A DNA stretch of 64,000 nucleotides from Xiphophorus maculatus (GCF_002775205.1 NC_036454.1:1092382-1156381); one strand, 5' to 3'; shown: positions 43,718 through 57,600, counted from the first letter of the stretch. A program made the numbers and translations. The notes: generated by a model not told the origin, from the letters alone.

Positions 43718-44429
43718 AACTCCATATTAAAAGGAAAAACGGTGTAGATTTTGATTTTTTTATTAACCTTGTAATAGGATGATGTAAACATCAGATTAAT
43801 CTGTAGTCTCAGAAAGGAGATGAAGCTTTGATCACCTTGCCGTCGATCACTGCCATGTGACCTCTGTGAAAGGTCACCTGACCCTGGGATCTGGCTTTGG
43901 TAATCTTGGGCCACAGTTCTTCTCTTGCCAGCCGGTCTTCCTTAATAAAATCTTGAGCAAAACGCAGACCTTGTTCTTTGCACACCTCTGAATCCTTCGT
44001 CACTTTCCAGACTGTGTCTCGACGGCGCCTCCTAGTGGCGCCTCCTGGTGAACTGCAGGATGACCTGACGGTCCGTCCCTCTTCTTTTCTTCCTAATCGG
44101 TGGATTGTATCGATCACATCTCCTATCTGGTCCGCCCACTGTCCTAAGATTCTTGAGAGAAGTTGTTCTGCCTTTTCTCTGAGGTTTTCTCCTTCTTGCT
44201 CTCCAACGGCTTCAGGTTCTTGTATCTTTCAGCCTCCAAGAGTTTTTCTTTCAAATTTGCATTTTCTTTATTCATTGCAGCGAACCTCAGTTCAAGGTTT
44301 TCCATCGTAGATTTACATTCAGCAACGCCGACGGTGTTCTGCTCCACTTGGAGAGTAATGCAGGCAACAAGTCAGAATTTTCTTTTAGCTGTTTTCCAAA
44401 GTCATCAACCTGATATCCAGACTTTTAAT

Positions 44430-45961
44430 CAGTGTTGTATAAAGTACTGAAATCTCAGAGTCAAGTAAAAGTATAAGTACCTCTCCAAAATACGACTTTG
44501 GTAAAAGTCCAAGTCACTGACTGAAATGTTACTTGAGTTAAAGTCTTAAAGTATCTGAAACTTCTTGTACTTAAGTATGGAAAGTACTGTAAAAATGGAT
44601 GTACTCAAGTAATGTAATGAAAAGTACAAGTAAAAAGTAAAACAAAGCAAATGCAGTTTGAATGACATTTTTTATATTTTGGTAAACTTGTCAAATACAC
44701 TTAAAATAATGTACCCAACCAAGTGCAGGCAAAATTAAACCTGCTAATAGATATACCTGCAGGCATCATTTAGTTAAGAACATTAGGTGCTTTACCTATA
44801 GCACAAGGTTAACTTAACCTGCTTTACAACTGAACCAGCTTCTTAGTAAACCCTCCAGGACAGAAAATACAAAGTTTTGTAAGCCTTAAGTTTTCCCTTC
44901 AAGTAAGGTCAGTGCTGAAAATGAGAAAAATAAATAGTACAGAAAATGCGGCCAACATGAAGAAAAAGATCTGTTACGATTACTCTACTTCACAAATCAG
45001 TGAACCAGTCAATGCTACAGTCAGTAGGTGGTGCACACAACTGGTCATTATGCAAAAGAAAAAAAGAATTGGGAGGGAAATGCAGCTTATTGGCATCTGT
45101 AAACCTGGTTTTGAACTTGCATGCCTTTCCTATATTCGTTAAATTTAGTCTAAATTGCTATCGCTATGGCTTCTGTCCCCCTTGAACAGAGGAGTCTAGG
45201 TAGCCTGCTACAGTCAACATTAAGCCTAAGCTAAATACACCACGTATGGAACTGAAACAATGCCAAACAAAGTTCATTTATGGTCAAGATTTTACAATAC
45301 AGTAGTGCCTAGTGACCAAGCTATAGTTACTGAAACAGGAGGATTATAACCATTTCATAAGACGTTACCTCGATGTGTTTCTTCAAGTTGGACGGGGAGT
45401 TTTTGTAAGATAGAATTTCCACATCTTCGGGCAGGAATAACATAAACTGCATGCGGTACGACGAATCTTTAACACCCACGAAAGAGTGTATTGTGTTTAA
45501 ATAAGGCCATGGGCTCTCATCACCAGCTGGTGGTTCCCCTGGAGCCGTGTCCGACGTAGTTGCAGTCGTTGTGGTCTCCGTCTCCTCCTCCATGTGGCTG
45601 CTGCTGATTGCGAGACTTGCTTTGTGTTTAATGGGAGAAGCGAAACAAGTGTATCCTATTGGTGGTGATGAACAAGCCCAGGCAAGCAGGCTATCGACTT
45701 TGTTCGGTAGCCTGCTTGCTACTTGCTAATCAGTAGGTGGGGTCAAAACACTTCGTTTCTCTCTCTCGCTTTTTTGTAACGAGTAACTAAACCACACATT
45801 GAAAATGTATCGGAGTAAAAGTACGCAATTAAGTTCGGAAATATAGTGAAGTAAAAGTGAAAGTCATCAAAAATTTTCATACTCCAGGAAAGTATGAAGT
45901 ACTCCAAAATATACTTAAGTAAAGTAGTGAAGTATTTTTACTTCGTTACTATACAACACTG
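44430..45961. mobile_element. hAT-superfamily element with perfect 8-bp target duplication
   Basis: TIRs cagtgttgtata and its complement ending tatacaacactg bound 1532 bp. CTTTTAAT flanks both sides (44422-44429 and 45962-45969). The termini are rich in aagtac words for several hundred bases, typical of hAT subterminal repeats. Only one transposase exon remains, so the element is an internally deleted, non-autonomous copy. Confidence 0.92.
45369..45593 (-). pseudogene. Remnant first exon of a hAT transposase
   Basis: ATG at 45593 opens MEEETETTTTATTSD, and the exon ends LSYKNSPSNLKKHIE at a splice donor (gag|gtaacg). SYKNSxSNLKKHIE is the end of a BED zinc-finger-like segment found at the start of hAT transposases. 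The first cysteines of the finger appear replaced (MQFMLFLPE). No catalytic exons remain. Confidence 0.7.
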
Positions 45962-46190
45962 CTTTTAATGGCTGCTAAGACGGCAGCTAAGGAGACCTCA
46001 GTCTCAGTGGCTTGTTTTGTAGCAAGTGGGAGTTTGGTTGGAGTTGCATTCAGTTGCCGTCTAATACCGGAGGCATTTCTTGATGTCTCCATCGGTGTTT
46101 CAGCGCTAGCAGCAGGTAGTTATGCATGTTTAGCTTAGCAGCGTTAGCATTCTTCAGACTAGGAAAATCTTTCTCATTAACGGCCGACAT

Positions 46191-47270
46191 CTTTTATAAA
46201 ACTCTTATTTTCCTTCCTTACTCTAGAGTGTGGATGTTCCGGGTCGCCTTGGGGATGAAATGATGAGTAAGGGGCCAGTTTAAGTAACTGGTTTTGGGCT
46301 GAACGGATGGAGCTCAGAATAACACGTGGGCCCATCGCCATCTTGCCGGAAGTCCAACACCAGTCATTCAGTCCAAGTCATGGAAACATCAGGAAACCAG
46401 CAGAGTCATTTCCTCATCCTGACCAGCAGGGGGCGACAAGGAGAGGAAAAACAATCAACCCTTTAACAGGGAGAACCAGAACCGGAACCAGAACCAGGTT
46501 CAGTACCAGCAGCTGTCTGTCTGCCAGACCAACTGGAGAAAAACACACAGAAAACTGATCCAGGAACTCCGAGTCTGGAATCTACACGTCTAGATCTACA
46601 CATCTAGATCTATACGTCTATATCTACACGTTTAGATCTACACGTCTAGATCTACACGTCTAGATCTACACGTCTAGATCTACGCGTCTAGATCTATACG
46701 TCTATATCTACACGTTTAGATCTACACGTCTAGATCTACACGTCTAGATCTACACGTTTAGATCTACACGTCTAGATCTACACGTCTAGATCTACACGTC
46801 TAGATCTACACGTCTAGAGCTCAACCCAGTTGCATGTTTTTCTGTTTTAACTGGATTCAGATGCTTACAATTCAGCAAACATGGACTCGGTGGACTAGGG
46901 GACCAAAGGACTCGGTGGACTAGAGGACTCGGAGGTTTCTCTCCTCGCTGAAGGAAGCTGCGGCTCCCGGATTTTTCTTCTTCCTTGTTGACTTGTTTGG
47001 TGCCCAGGTCCTCTGAGCTGCCAGGTGTTTCACTTCTCCGACTCACCTGGACAAAACAGTGACTCGTTAGCAGTGACTCGTTAGCAGTGACTCGTTAGCA
47101 GTGACTCGTTTCCAGCCGTTGGCCTCTGCAGAGTCGCTGCTGCTGTCCAGATATAAACTTTATAGATTTTCCTCCTGACACTGATGAAATTCAGGAACTC
47201 AGAATCTCGTCTGTATCTTATAAATAATAAACTATTAGTTTATTAACATTAATATTAATATTGTTCTGCA
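46191..47270. other. Intergenic DNA between fnbp1 and med27
   Basis: Apart from the 14-bp minisatellite listed next, one exon-like minus-strand stretch (47046-46792, SRRSETPGSSEDLGTKQVNK) is seen without homology I recognise, preceded by a ccag acceptor-like site. Triple cagtgactcgtta units stand at 47058-47105. Confidence 0.35.
46575..46815. repeat. 14-bp minisatellite (tagatctacacgtc)
   Basis: About 17 units of tagatctacacgtc with cgttta and tatacg variants. Each unit holds an AGATCT palindrome, so the array is nearly self-complementary at unit level. Confidence 0.9.
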
Positions 47271-48935
<1,665 letters not shown>

Positions 48936-49360
48936 TTAGACTTAGACTGACTTTATTGTCATTTTTCATACAGGGTGAATACAGAACGAGATTTCGTTGC
49001 ATACGGCTCAGAACAATGTTTGAGGTTCCAATGTTGTGAGGTTACTCCAGAATAAAATAAAATACAGTATAAAATATGAATATAAATATAAATATAAAAT
49101 ATAAAGTGCAGGACTGACAGTAAAATAGAAGTTATTTAGCTCTGTACATGTGCAAGGTATAAAGTGGAGACCAGTTTTTGAGTGCAGTCCAGTTAAGAGT
49201 TCAGCAGTCTGATGGCAAGTGGGAAAAAGCTGTTTCAAAACCTGATGGACCTGCACCGGATGCTGCAGAACCTCTTTCCAGAGGGCAGCAGGGAAAGAGG
49301 TTCTGCAGCATCCGGTGCAGGTCCACCAGGTTCTGAAACAGCTTTTTCCCACTTGTCTAT
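48936..49360 (-). mobile_element. LINE 3' end in reverse, ending in a long hairpin
   Basis: In reverse, the start reads tgaaaaatgacaataaag, a LINE-like 3' end with a short tail. At 49213-49355 two arms of about 60 bases (caagtgggaaaaagctgttt ... and its reverse complement) face each other across about 13 bases with a few mismatches. The unit gctgcagaacctctttcc is present in both directions. It looks like head-to-head joining of two LINE pieces. Confidence 0.65.
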
Positions 49361-49820
49361 TCTATATTGAAGTTTTAATAGAATAAAATTTGGTCTAACA
49401 ATGATGAAGAGTTAAATTATGATATATTGAATCCTAAATTTAATTCACAAATACTAGATCTGACCTGAATTCTGGATTCACTGACGTAGAAACGTTTCAT
49501 TCACACGTCTGATTTTCCTGATCATCTGCTGGAATCTAAAGGCTTCAGCTTTAAATCTCGGAGATTTCTGTTTTCATGTGCAGGATGGTTTCTGAGTTAA
49601 GCCTTCAGCAGTTCTTCCTTCCCACTGTGGCCACTTGCATGCTGAGGAGGAACCAGCATGGGGTTCTGCCGGTCCGGTCCGGTCCAGTCCGAAACCGAAG
49701 ACAACAAACGACTGGAAGAACCTCGTCCGTCTGTCCAGAAGCCAACGCAGCAAAATAACCACACACAACTGAAAAAAAACTCCAAACTTTATTTACAAAT
49801 AGGAAGTAAACATCGACAGT

Positions 49821-52800
49821 TTACAGACGGCAGGTGTCATGGAACGCCTCCAGGGTCCTAAAGTCCCTCCACGTTGGAGGCAGACCGTCCTGCAGGAACC
49901 GGCCACAGCGCTGACACGAAGACTGGAACAGCTTGATGTAGCTGCGGAGCCACGTCTGTGGACAGACAGGTGAGACAGAGACAAGTGGGACAGACAGGTG
50001 AGACAGAGACAAGTGGGACAGACAGGTGAGACAGAGACGAAAAGCGACTCGCCATGAAGGAGCGAACGACCACGTCGGGCATCTGGGGCAGCTGGTAGTG
50101 CAGCAGGGCTGTTGTAGCATGGTCAGTTACCTAGCAACCACACAACCAATCAGAAAGCTGAACACTCAGAGTTCCTGAACAGAAACATAGAGGAAGGTCA
50201 GTCTTACTTTCTGGAAAACCAGGTACTGAGACTTTGTCCAAATGTCCAGCTGGAACAAAGACACAAGCATTAGCATGGAGGGAACCTTGCTGGGTTACCA
50301 TGGAAACACTGTCCAGGTGAGCCTCACCTTTCCGTCCTCGCTGTAGACATTCTCATTAAAACCTCTGACGACGGTTCTGTCGATGAACAGAGAACGCATC
50401 ACAACGATCGCCTTCAGCACCTTCCCAAGGGTCACCTGAGAACAAGAGAGCTGAGATGGAGACGCCTCCACCCGTTGCCTGGAGACGCCTCCACCCGTTG
50501 CCTGGAGACGCCTCCACCCGTTGCCTGGGCTGTAAGCAGTTCTGACATACCAGCAGCACAGCTGACGTCCCGTTGGGTCTGAAAAGCTCGATGGTCATAT
50601 CCGGAAACATCCTACCGACCCGGGAAATGACATCATCCACATACCTGCACAGGTAGAAGGAAAGGCCTGTAGCAGGTGCAGCTACAGGTGCAGCTGTAGG
50701 TGCAGCTGTAGGTGCAGCTACAGGTGCAGCGTTCGGGGGACCAGGACCCATCAGTAGGACTCACTGGGGCGGCAGCACCAGCGTACTGGGCTGGACTTTG
50801 GGCCGTCTCTTGGCTGAGGCTCCCATCTGATTGGCCGATCGCTTCAGCGACTGCTGGTTCAGCAGACTGGAGGCCAACCCGGCGTGGTACTGCAGCTGAA
50901 ACCAGAACCGGAACAGACATTTGTGTTGCTGCTTGTTGTCATGGCTACAGGATGTTAACAGGCTCAGGTAGGAGCCGGGACATTAAGTACGTAGACAAGG
51001 TGCTGTTGCCATGGCAGCAGCCTGAGTAAAGGCCCGGATGTCCATGGGCAGCTCTATTGGACCGGTGTCCAGTAATGGAATCTTTAACGGGCCCCAGCAG
51101 AACCCGACCTCTGGGTCGGCTGCGTTGGACCAGCTGGACGCCAGAGGGAAAGGCGTGTCACCATGGTAACAGCATCAGGCCGGCGGGCGGGCCTCACCTT
51201 GTTGGACCACTTGTAGGCCTGCAGCAGCTGAGAGTAGAGAGGAGTTTTGTCCTGAACCGGGTCCAAACTCAGCAGCCCGCTGTTATGGAGCGGATGGGAC
51301 TCTGAGGGACGGCCCACCAGGCCGCTGAGACGCTCCAGCTCACTGCGGGACACGAGCAGCACTGGTTACCTAGCAACCAGGGAACCGGGCCCACTGGTCC
51401 CAGTAACTGGTAACCAGGGACCAACACATGACTTCCTGTCACTGCTTTAGCTAACCCATTAGCCATCTGTTAGCGACGTGGTTTCAGGCTACCGCCGGGT
51501 CCAGCAGGATCAGAGTCCGGATCAGGTTCTGGATCGGGTCTTCCCCTAAATTGAATTTTCTGGATAAATCCTAAAGTGCTCATTTTCAGTTGAATAAAGT
51601 TTTAGTAATTCTTCAAGTTGGACTTTTATATCCATGCTTTTATTTTGAAGGAGCACAGCAGTTGTATTTCCTCACATCCTATTTTTTTCCAAATGGATTT
51701 AATTCAAACAACAAACATAAAATAGAGTGGAGAAAAAAATACAAACATAAATACAATATCTAACGAGGTTATGGAACAAAATGTGAAACTTAAGAACTTT
51801 ATAGAAATATCAATTCAAGATAAAATCTTCTAACTTCGGTTTTTGTTTCAGGTGTTTGGAGATGAAACCAGATGTGGTTCGTTTCGAAGTGAGAACGGTG
51901 TTATAGATCAACTGGTGGGAGAGACAGATGTTTGTGTGGGCGTGGCTTTTTAGGACCCCTTTACCGAACCAGGAAGTAAACAATGCGATAAGCTTAAAGA
52001 ACTACAAATCTTTGCAAAAATACTATCCTATTCCGTAAGACCTCGGGAATAACAAATTATAAAGACTTGGTCTAACATGGTATGTTGCCTTTTTTTTTAC
52101 ATTAATCTGCAAAATCACAAAAACAGGTAAATTACACAGAACTTGTCCTGATTTCTGTGTTGCTTCACAGGATGAAACTCGTCAAAGGAAGATCAAAATA
52201 GATCTCGAGATGCCATAAACAGATCTGAAAGCAAAGATTAATCCCTGAAAGCCACATAAATGCTGAAGAGCCATGGGATTAAAAATAAAATTTTTAAAAA
52301 GGTCAACTGTTGTTTTTCCACATCTCCCTCATATTGTATGATATTTCAATTAGATATCCACAGAAACTATAGCAACATCTTTTTAAACACTGTTTTTGTA
52401 ACATGTTATAGTTTATTTCCTAGTTCACTTACAGAAGACATGGCAGATCTATGTGGCAGTGTCATTTCTTCTATATTGTTGATATTTTTTCTCATAATTT
52501 AACTAAATATCTTTATTCTTTTCATCAACCATAAGAGACAACGCTGAAAAAAAAATTGTCTTTTATATTTTTACATGAGAAACGGTTAAAATCTTCATTC
52601 AAACTGAGATTCTGAAAGTGTCACCAGTTAATCCAGGTTTGCCTCTTAAAGCGCAGAGTGTCTGATAGATCAGGATCAATAACAGGTGATTATTGGACTT
52701 CTGTCGGCCGATATAGTTTAGTGGATAAAACGTCGCCGCGGGTACGAGTTCAGTTAACGCTTTCGTCTAATTCACATTTGGACCAGTTTATTTTATTGTC

Positions 52801-55068
52801 TAAAAAAATTATATTCACTTGTGTGGTATATATTCATCCATCCATCCATCTTCTTCCGCTTATCCGAGGTCGGGTCGCGGGGTAGCAGCTTCAGAAGGGA
52901 GGCCCAGACTTTCCTCTCCCCGGCCACTTCTTCCAGTTCCTCCGGGGGAATCCCGAGGCGTTCCCAGGCCAGCCGAGAGACATAGTCCCTCCAGCGTGTC
53001 CTGGGTCTTCCCCGGGGCCTCCTCCCGGTGGGACGTGCCCGGAACACCTCACCAGGGAGGCGTCCAGGAGGCATCCTGACCAGATGCCAGAGCCACCTCA
53101 ACTGGCTCCTCTCGATGTGAAGGAGCAGCGGCTCTACTCTGAGTCCCTCCCGGATGACTGAGCTTCTCACCCTATCTCTAAGGGAGAGCCCAGCCACCCT
53201 ACGGAGAAAACCCATTTCGACCGCTTGTATCCGCGATCTCGTTCTTTCGGTCACGACCCAAAGCTCATGACCATAGATGAGGGTGGGAACGTAGATCGAC
53301 TGGTAAATCGAGAGCTTCTCTTTTTGGCTCAGCTCTCTCTTCACCACGACGGACCGGTACAGCGCCCGCTTGACAGCAGACGCTGCGCCAATCCGCCTGT
53401 CGATCTCCTGCTCCCTTCTTCCCCCATTCGTGAACAAGATCCCGAGATACTTGAACTCCTCCACTTGGGGCAGGACACCCCCCCTGACCCGGAGAAGGCA
53501 CTCTACCCTTTTCCGGCTCAAGACCAAGGCCTCGGATTTGGAGGCACTGATCCCCATCCCGGCCGCTTCACATATATTGGTGATATTTCAATATGTTCTA
53601 GAATATTCCTTCACATGCAAATAATGATTATTGGTTTTGAAGAGATCATAGAGAAAGAGACATTTTCTAATCCATTTATTTATGTTTGTTGCGTTTTGAT
53701 CAGGAAACGACACAGCCACCTAATATTTACAAACATCTGCGTTGAGGACCCCGTTTGACTGTCACTAGTTAATTTCAATGAGGCTCGTTTTGTTTCCCCT
53801 GGTCACCAGCCTGCAAACTGGTTCCCAGTACAGAACACAGACTAATACTGTAGATATGGATCATAATCTGTTGGTGTCTGACAGTAGGATGTAGGAACGT
53901 TTATTATTATCATTTTAGTTTGTCCATTGGGATATTACCACCAACCACAACATTGGCTGTTAACTTTATATCATTCAGATGAGATTTTATTGCAGTATAA
54001 AGTATCAACATTACTTGATATTTCTGTCTCTTTGGACACATAAACACCACAAGCAACACCATCAGGTATGTGATTTAAACTTTATTAAATATGATGACAC
54101 CAACCTCATTGTTTAGCGACACTTCCTGTGTGTAGAGTCGCTAAAACAAAGCAAAGGGTTTAGAACCAGTGCGCTTGTTTTACAGGATCTGAGCCAGAAA
54201 CACTCACCAGTTAATAAAATTTATTTTTCTGATCAGTGCTGGTTACAAAAAGCAGAAACTTTCCACTTAGGTTTATATTGACGCTGTTCATGAGATGAAA
54301 TTAATTTATTCCGGTGAACCTGAATGTGAACGGGATTGCCGTGTTACTCATTGAACTGGTTTTGCTCCAATGTGATGTTTTCGAGGCGAACTGAACGCTG
54401 CTCTGTAGAAACTCGTTTTGAAACATAATTTTCACATTTAACATTAAACATATTTGCTTCAAATTGGGTTTATAGTAAAGTTTAGCAAACGGTTTGTAAC
54501 ACACGTAGCATTTTTCAACAGGCATCAACACAGCCACCTACAATTTAGAAACAGATAATTTAGCCACCAGTTAATCTATAACAACGGGCCGTTGAATCGC
54601 TTTGGACCTGAAACCAGAACCAGAACCAATGACCCAACAGACGCTCCAGGTTCTTCTGCCTGCTTTAAATGTCTTTAGAAGTTTAGTTAGCAGGAGAAAA
54701 TTTCTGGTTTTAAATTTGTTTTGTTTTCGGTGGAACCGGGAATGAGACAAATCTGATCCATCTTATGTCTTTTTTTGAAAAGTCCATGAGAATATTTTCC
54801 CTCCTAACTGGATTATTGGAATATTAATGGACGTAAACGCGGTTTGTGTCCGGAGCGGCTCTTACTTCAGGTCCCGGTTGACGGCCTGCAGGGTGTCCTG
54901 GAACTCGGAGATGAACCGCTTCTCGCGGCCCTCCAGAGTCTCGCGGTTCTTCATTCCGTCCTTCAGCGACTCGAAGACGCGGCTGACGCTGGAGCGGAGC
55001 GCCTGGATGCCGCTAATGGCGTGAGAGAAGGCGTCCAGGTTCACCCCCACGGAGATCGGCTCCGACAT
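49821..55068 (-). CDS. med27: Mediator complex subunit 27
   Basis: Eight coding exons on the minus strand: 55068-54866, 51342-51198, 50895-50765, 50644-50551, 50435-50328, 50249-50208, 50130-50053 and 49955-49821. Phases agree and give 311 codons, the same length as human MED27. Signature stretches: VNLDAFSHAISGIQALRSSV, KDGMKNRETLEGREKRFIS, PLHNSGLLSLDPVQDKTPLY, YVDDVISRVGRMFPDM, FRPNGTSAVLL, LPQMPDVVVRSFM, then the C-terminal CQRCGRFLQDGLPPTWRDF and EAFHDTCRL. The two CxxC-containing residues near the end fit the zinc-binding tail of the family. The protein belongs to the Mediator tail/upper region that links activators to RNA polymerase II in the nucleus. Intron 7 has a GC donor (atg|gcgagt). 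Intron 1 holds an RTE-like LINE. It is head-to-head with ntng2 and upstream of fnbp1 in tandem orientation. Confidence 0.96.
49958..50040. repeat. Tandem ~31-bp repeat in med27 intron 7
   Basis: Three copies of gacaggtgagacagagacaa with gtgggaca between them lie next to the exon 8 acceptor. Confidence 0.8.
50455..50527. repeat. Three copies of a 22-24-bp unit in med27 intron 4
   Basis: The unit ggagacgcctccacccgttg plus cct is repeated three times. A separate 12-bp array (gtgcagctacag/gtgcagctgtag) lies at 50675-50728 in intron 3. Confidence 0.8.
51343..52837. other. med27 intron 1, 3' part
   Basis: No gene recognised. Mostly AT-rich from 51550. The first 200 bases next to exon 2 contain several ggtaacca/ccagggacc words. 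Confidence 0.35.
52838..53557 (-). mobile_element. RTE-like (possibly Rex3) LINE 3' fragment in med27 intron 1
   Basis: One open minus-strand frame of about 240 codons reads LVLSRKRVECLLRV, VEEFKYLGILFTN, VVVKRELSQKEKLSIYQSIY, LIYGHELWVVTERTRSR and RRPRGRPRTRWRDYVSRLAW. This C-terminal region is common in fish non-LTR elements. The 3' tail is GATG repeats (catccatccatc on the plus strand, 52838-52849), as reported for Rex3-type RTE elements. The frame is still open and so fairly young. Confidence 0.8.
53558..54865. other. med27 intron 1, 5' part
   Basis: AT-rich, no gene or clear repeat recognised. Aacagccacctaatatttac and acacagccacctacaattta (53710 and 54528) are short near-repeats. Confidence 0.35.
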
Positions 55069-55845
55069 GTTGCTGCTGCCGCCGGAGAGGCTCGGCTTCT
55101 GCTGCTGCTGCTTCTGGGACTCCGTGGCGCTGCGTCATATTGCACCACTGCCACCATGTGGTAGGGAGGAGGAACTCCACTCAACAGAGACGGATTTTTT
55201 CCTTAAACGCGGTTTGTAGACAATTCAGGACCTGAAACGTGTGAAAAATGATTGTGTAAGAATTTAAGATGTTTTATTATTTTAAATCTAGTCGCTGTTG
55301 ATTAGTTGTTTCCATGTTGTTCTCCTGACAGACTGAAATGTTCTCTAGTTTCCTCAGCAGATTTATGAATATTTCTCTGTAGTTAATCAAATTCTGCTGT
55401 GAACCAATGAGAGCTCAGATGATGTGCTTTCTTCTCATAATTTTCTCCGAATTTTATTGTTTTCTGTGTTGTGGTCTCGTTTCAACCAGGATGTTCGTGT
55501 TGTTGATTGTGCTTCAACTTATTAATATCAATAATCTGTTGAGAAAACAGGAATGTTAGTTAATTTTCATATAATGCGAGTTAAAAAGAAATGAAAGTAA
55601 AGTTTCAGTTTGAATAAAGATTTAAGACTTTTCTGTTTTGATTTCCTTTGTTTCTGAAAACATTTGAAGCGTCAGATATTTGATGAGTTTCATTTTAATG
55701 GGACAGTTTTGATGTTTCAGTTCAAATTAAAACGCAGCAGGAAGTGAAGCTGAGTTCATGGAAACAAAACAGATTCAGGAAACAAGCTGCCCAACAGCAC
55801 TGTAAAAACTGAAAATTCAACATAATAAAGAGAGAGAGAAGGAGG

Positions 55846-55884
<39 letters not shown>

Positions 55885-56329
55885 TTAGTCTTTGGGGTTG
55901 GTAGATTAGAGTCAGAGGCGTCGGGGCGATCGGAGCAGCAGGAGGATTAGAGCCACAAAGTGAGGATGAGGAGGATTAAAGAGGAGGAAGAGTCCAGGAG
56001 GAGATAAAGGGACAGCAGGAGGTGCAGGAGGAGTTGGTACCTGAGAGGAACCGACAGGTGAGTCGATCTGGGAAAAAATGAACCTTTGAGAATTGGACCT
56101 TTACTTTAACTAGACTGATGGTCAGAGGTCAGGGAGTCCAGATGCTCTGGATTCAGGAGCCCGTCGGACCGTTGGTTCTGTTTGACGACGGGTCGGAAAG
56201 ACGGGTTCTGTTGCTCAATCCGTCCAGTTTATTTGTTCAGCAACGAGGCAGGTCAAAGGTCATGACATCCAAAAGACACAAAGTCATAGAAACACAGTCA
56301 GCAACTGGAGCTGATTATTGATCAGATTA
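55069..56329. promoter_or_regulatory. Shared upstream region of med27 and ntng2
   Basis: The two genes point away from each other. The 100 bases next to the med27 start are GC-rich (ctgctgctgctgcttctggg). A GA-run stands at 55845-55882, followed by purine-rich gaggagga sequence to 56040. No TATA box was found. First untranslated exons of ntng2 may lie here (aggtgagtcg near 56057 is a donor-like site). Confidence 0.4.
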
Positions 56330-57600
56330 TTGATTATGTTTCCATAGCAACTCCAACCAGCTTTGTTTAGCCTGAAAGAAGCTCAGGGTTTCAGCAGTTT
56401 TCCAGTTTTCTGGAAGTTTGTTCCAGATCTGTGGAGCATAGAAGCTCAATGCTGCTTCTTCATGTTTGGTTCTGGTTCTGATGTAGAACCAGAACCAGAA
56501 CCAGCAGGTTGATCCAGCAGCAGTGATGTATAAACTACCAATGAAGGACTGTAGAACCGGGTGGTGTAGAACTAGATGATGTAGAACTAGATTATGTAGA
56601 ACTGGGTGATGTAGAACTAGATGATGTAGAACTGGGTGGTGTAGAACTGGGTGGTGTAGAACTAGATGATGTGGAACTGGGTGGTGTAGAACTGGGTGGT
56701 GTAGAACTAGATGGTGTAGAACTAGATGATGTAGAACCGGGTGATGTAGAACCGGGTGGTGTAGAACTAGATGGTGTAGAACTGGGTGGTGTAGAACTGG
56801 GTGGTGTAGAACTAGATGATGTAGAACTGGGTGATGCAGAACTAGATGATGTAGAACTGGGTGGCGTAGAACTGGGTGATGTAGAACTAGATGATGTAGA
56901 ACTAGATGATGTAAAAGTGGGTGGTGTAGAACTAGATGGTGTAGAACTAGATTATGTAGAAGTGGGTGGTGTAGAACTAGATGATGTAGAACCGGGTGAT
57001 GTAGAACCGGGTGGTGTAGAACTGGGTGATGTAGAACCGGGTGGTGTAGAACTAGATGATGTAGAACTGGGTGGTGTAGAACTGGGTGATGTAGAACTAG
57101 ATGATGTAGAACCGGGTGATGTAGAACCGGGTGGTGTAGAACCGGGTGGTGTAGAACTAGATGGTGTAGAACTGGGTGGTGTAGAACTGGGTGATGTAGA
57201 ACTAGATGATGTAGAACCGGGTGATGTAGAACCGGGTGGTGTAGAACTGGGTGATGCAGAACTAGATGGTGTAGAACTGGGTGGTGTAGAACTGGGTGGT
57301 GTAGAACTAGATGGTGTAGAACTGGGTGGTGTAGAACTGGGTGATGCAGAACTAGATGGTGTAGAACTGGGTGATGCAGAACTAGATGGTGTAGAACCGG
57401 GTGGTGTAGAACTAGATGGTGTAGAACTGGGTGGTGCAGAACCAGATGGTGTCTCTATCCTCCTGGTTCTAGTCAGAACTCCAGCAGCAGCGTTCTGGAC
57501 CGTTGGGTTGTCAATCAGACCTGTGAAGACGCTGCTGCAGGAATCAAAGCCTGGATGAGTTTCTCTGATCTGAGTCTTTAGTCTCTGGTTCTGGAAATGT
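56330..57600 (-). repeat. L2/CR1-like LINE fragment, copy 2, with internal minisatellite
   Basis: Both flanks match 25440-25890 closely (gcagatctgtggagca..., agaaccagaaccagcaggtt, gtctctatcctcctggttct). The minus strand again reads [20 protein letters not shown]. Between the flanks the few 15-bp units of the other copy have grown to about 60. Confidence 0.75.
56555..57450. repeat. 15-bp minisatellite, about 60 units
   Basis: Units alternate among gtagaactgggtggt, gtagaactagatgat and gtagaaccgggtgat. As the period is a multiple of three, long open frames exist on both strands, for example VELGGVELDDVEPGDVE on plus and [15 protein letters not shown] on minus. There is no independent sign of coding. 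Confidence 0.95.

Larger units (their letters stand above)
43725..46190 (-). mobile_element. L1-type LINE ORF1, split by a hAT element
   Basis: Minus-strand 44117-43809 reads IDTIHRLGRKEEGRTV, FAQDFIKEDRLAREELWPKI and GHMAVIDGKVIKAS, the C-terminal domain of an L1 ORF1 RNA-binding protein. Minus-strand 44347-44144 (NLELRFAAMNKENANLKEKL) is its coiled coil. The N-terminal part continues at 46190-45970, on the far side of a hAT insertion. Frames are broken, so this is an old copy. Confidence 0.75.

Noticed and set aside
46792-47046. Exon of an unknown minus-strand gene
   Set aside because: It has an acceptor-like start and polar composition but no recognised family, and its end runs into the 14-bp minisatellite.
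56671-57558. Long open frames of 295 and 223 codons on opposite strands
   Set aside because: They follow from a 15-bp minisatellite whose period is a multiple of three. They have no homology or initiation context.
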